Below are positions 62,715 to 64,000 of a DNA stretch of 64,000 nt, piece after piece. Positions within the stretch are counted from its first letter, which is position 1. Every line of letters begins with the position of its first letter. Position numbers and translations under genes: made by a program. Source of the DNA: Zeimonas sp050187175 (lineage in GTDB: Bacteria > Pseudomonadota > Gammaproteobacteria > Burkholderiales > Burkholderiaceae_E); the NCBI GenBank assembly GCA_050187175.1, contig JBFWXS010000003.1:124001-188000 (forward strand), given 5' to 3'. Below the pieces are notes generated by a model. It did not search any database, had not been told where the DNA came from, and saw only the letters and a list, made by a program, of their open reading frames with translations.

Positions 62715-63242
62715 TCAGCGGCGCGGCTCTATCCGCGTCACGACCAGCTTGCCGTCGCGCTGCTCGACCTCGAAGCGGACGCGGTCGCCGACCTTCAGTG
62801 CGGCCAGCGCCGCGCGGTCGGCGAGCTCGAACACCATCGTCATCGGCGGCATGTCGAGATGCCGGATCTCGCCGTGGCGCAGCGTCAGCTTGCCGTTCGG
62901 GGCATCGATGCGGCGGACTTCGCCGTCGATGGGTTGGGACGCCGACGCGGCCGCCGGTGAGGCTGTGCCCGGGGCCGCCGGTTGCGGTGCGGCGTGGCCG
63001 TGGCCGGCTGCGCCGTGGGACCCGTGATCATGAGCCTGCTGGGCGGCAACCGCGAAGGCGGTGGCCGACAGCAGCGCCGCGATGCACGCGCGATACGCAG
63101 GCGGTAGGCGATGCGCGGGGAGCAGTCGAGGCGCGGGGAGCAGGCGGTGCGCGGTCAGCAGGCGGTGCGCGGTCAGCAGGCGCGGCGGGGGCGCGATCGG
63201 AGCGCGCTTCACGGGAGCGTGTTTCGAGCCAGTGCGGATCAT
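62715..63242 (-). CDS. CusF-like periplasmic copper-binding protein
   Basis: 175 residues. The C-terminal CusF-type beta-barrel (about 105-175) has the metal-binding segment HLDMPPMTMVFEL with the two Met ligands, and a His-rich HDHGSHGAAGHGHA stretch precedes it. The signal-peptide hydrophobic core is at about 52-66, after an N-terminal run of five RLLTAH-type hexapeptides (63093-63182). It is a periplasmic copper chaperone or buffer. The ATG at 63242 has AAGGA upstream. It lies 49 bp downstream of the multicopper oxidase gene on the same strand. Confidence 0.87.
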   Translation of the reverse strand: MIRTGSKHAPVKRAPIAPPPRLLTAHRLLTAHRLLPAPRLLPAHRLPPAYRACIAALLSATAFAVAAQQAHDHGSHGAAGHGHAAPQPAAPGTASPAAASASQPIDGEVRRIDAPNGKLTLRHGEIRHLDMPPMTMVFELADRAALAALKVGDRVRFEVEQRDGKLVVTRIEPRR

Positions 63243-63291
63243 GTTTCTTCCTTGGTCAATGATGGGGAGGGAACTTCGATCGATTGCTTCG

Positions 63292-64000
63292 TCAGTGTCC
63301 GGAATGGGCGGGCGCCGTCCCCGGCTTGCGGACGCGCACTTCGACATCCTCTGCGGGCCGGCCCGGCATGGACGGACTGCCCGCGGTCGCGGCGCGCGGC
63401 GGGGCGGCCGGGGCAGGCCCGCCGTGCTCGCGTGCGACCGTGCCCGGCGGGTGCGCATACCAGCCGGGATCGCCGTAGTCGTCGCGGCGCTGGTCGCGGC
63501 GAACCTTCAGTACGCTGAACATGCCGCCCATCGCTACCGGTCCGAACGGCCCGTCGCCGGCCATCATCGGAGCGGTGTTCTCCGGCAGCGGCATCGACAT
63601 CTCGGTCATGTCGGCCATGCCGCGTTCGCCCATGACCATGTAGTCGGGAATCAGCCGGGCCAGCCGCGCCGCGATGCCGCGGTGGTCGACGCCTATCATC
63701 GTGGGCACGTCGTGACCCATGGCGTTCATCGTGTGGTGACTCTTGTGGCAATGGATGGCCCAGTCGCCTTCTTCGTCGGCGATGAACTCGATCTGCCGCA
63801 TCTGCCCGACGGCGACGTCGGTCGTCACCTCCGGCCAGCGCGCCGCCGCCGGCACCGGGCCGCCGTCGGTGCCGGTCACGGTGAATTCGTGGCCATGCAG
63901 ATGGATCGGATGATTGGTCATCGTCAGGTTGCCGACGCGCACGCGGACCTTGTCGCCGAGCCGGACGTTCAACGAATCGATGCCGGGGAAGATGCGGCTG
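63292..64000 (-). CDS. Multicopper oxidase, C-terminal part (runs off window)
   Basis: The C-terminal 235 or so residues are visible. Copper-ligand motifs are complete for this half: HPIHLHGHEF (T1/T2/T3) and HCHKSHHTMNAM (H-C-H-x3-H-x4-M, T1 and T3), with DWAIHCH context as in CopA/McoC-type oxidases. A Met-rich stretch (MADMTEMSMPLPENTAPMM) may bind Cu(I). A tail of about 60 residues rich in Pro/Ala follows the domain. With the CusF-like gene downstream it forms a copper-resistance operon. The start lies beyond 64000. Confidence 0.9.
   Translation of the reverse strand, partial: SRIFPGIDSLNVRLGDKVRVRVGNLTMTNHPIHLHGHEFTVTGTDGGPVPAAARWPEVTTDVAVGQMRQIEFIADEEGDWAIHCHKSHHTMNAMGHDVPTMIGVDHRGIAARLARLIPDYMVMGERGMADMTEMSMPLPENTAPMMAGDGPFGPVAMGGMFSVLKVRRDQRRDDYGDPGWYAHPPGTVAREHGGPAPAAPPRAATAGSPSMPGRPAEDVEVRVRKPGTAPAHSGH

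Overview
The window is a strongly GC-rich bacterial chromosome segment from a betaproteobacterium, most likely order Burkholderiales. The evidence is the gene content and order: hemA-prfA-prmC-grxD; the large DUF3683-type FAD/Fe-S oxidoreductase followed by a HIT protein; the DUF971-ubiE-Tim44-ubiJ run; a Bug/TctC receptor beside a GntR regulator; and the CsbD, DUF1328 and BON stress proteins. No 16S rRNA or tRNA is present and the genus cannot be fixed. Two runs of exactly 100 N (45562-45661 and 51200-51299) show a scaffolded draft assembly.

Layout. 1-8.4 kb is a signalling block: the 3' end of rpoN, an NtrC-type activator, a HisKA-receiver protein with no ATPase domain, an AI-2E-type exporter beside a consensus sigma-54 promoter, a single-domain receiver and a CHASE-containing hybrid kinase. 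8.4-10.7 kb holds small envelope/stress proteins (two BON lipoproteins, CsbD, DUF1328, a one-helix membrane protein) and a 234-bp palindromic repeat element. 10.8-17.9 kb holds YceI, a CDP-alcohol phosphatidyltransferase and an uncharacterised pterin-like cluster: MDR dehydrogenase, degenerate PTPS/QueD homologue, glycosyltransferase, methyltransferase, RibD-type reductase and a polytopic membrane protein. I regard this cluster as the best candidate for an undescribed pathway. 18-21.2 kb carries a chemoreceptor with a CheR/CheB tether, a DUF1796 protein and an unknown small protein.

21.3-31.9 kb is a catabolic locus: a GntR regulator, an enolase-superfamily enzyme, two penicillin-binding-protein-like serine hydrolases and a complete five-gene Dpp/Opp-type importer, divergently arranged. 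31.9-36.6 kb contains small membrane/periplasmic proteins and an MCE/Mla-type lipid transporter operon whose STAS domain is fused to the permease. 36.6-45 kb is housekeeping (DUF3135, DUF360, UspA, GrxD, PrmC, RF1, HemA, IlvA, RraA-like, YqaA-like). 45.2-57.6 kb has the oxidoreductase, HIT protein, a GntR/Bug pair broken by a gap, an unknown 545-residue protein and the ubiquinone genes ubiE and ubiJ. 57-64 kb has an RlpA-like protein, NADP-glutamate dehydrogenase with an NtrC-like site upstream, a DUF3014 protein, a CAP lipoprotein on a long Gly/Ser/Thr stalk, an MscS channel, and a CusF-like protein with a multicopper oxidase that runs off the end.

A recurring feature is in-frame tandem repeats of 15-18 bp in the poorly conserved parts of many genes, and similar short arrays between genes. 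One of the two assembly gaps lies inside such an array. Start codons other than ATG (GTG, TTG) are common and were chosen from Shine-Dalgarno spacing and family alignment.
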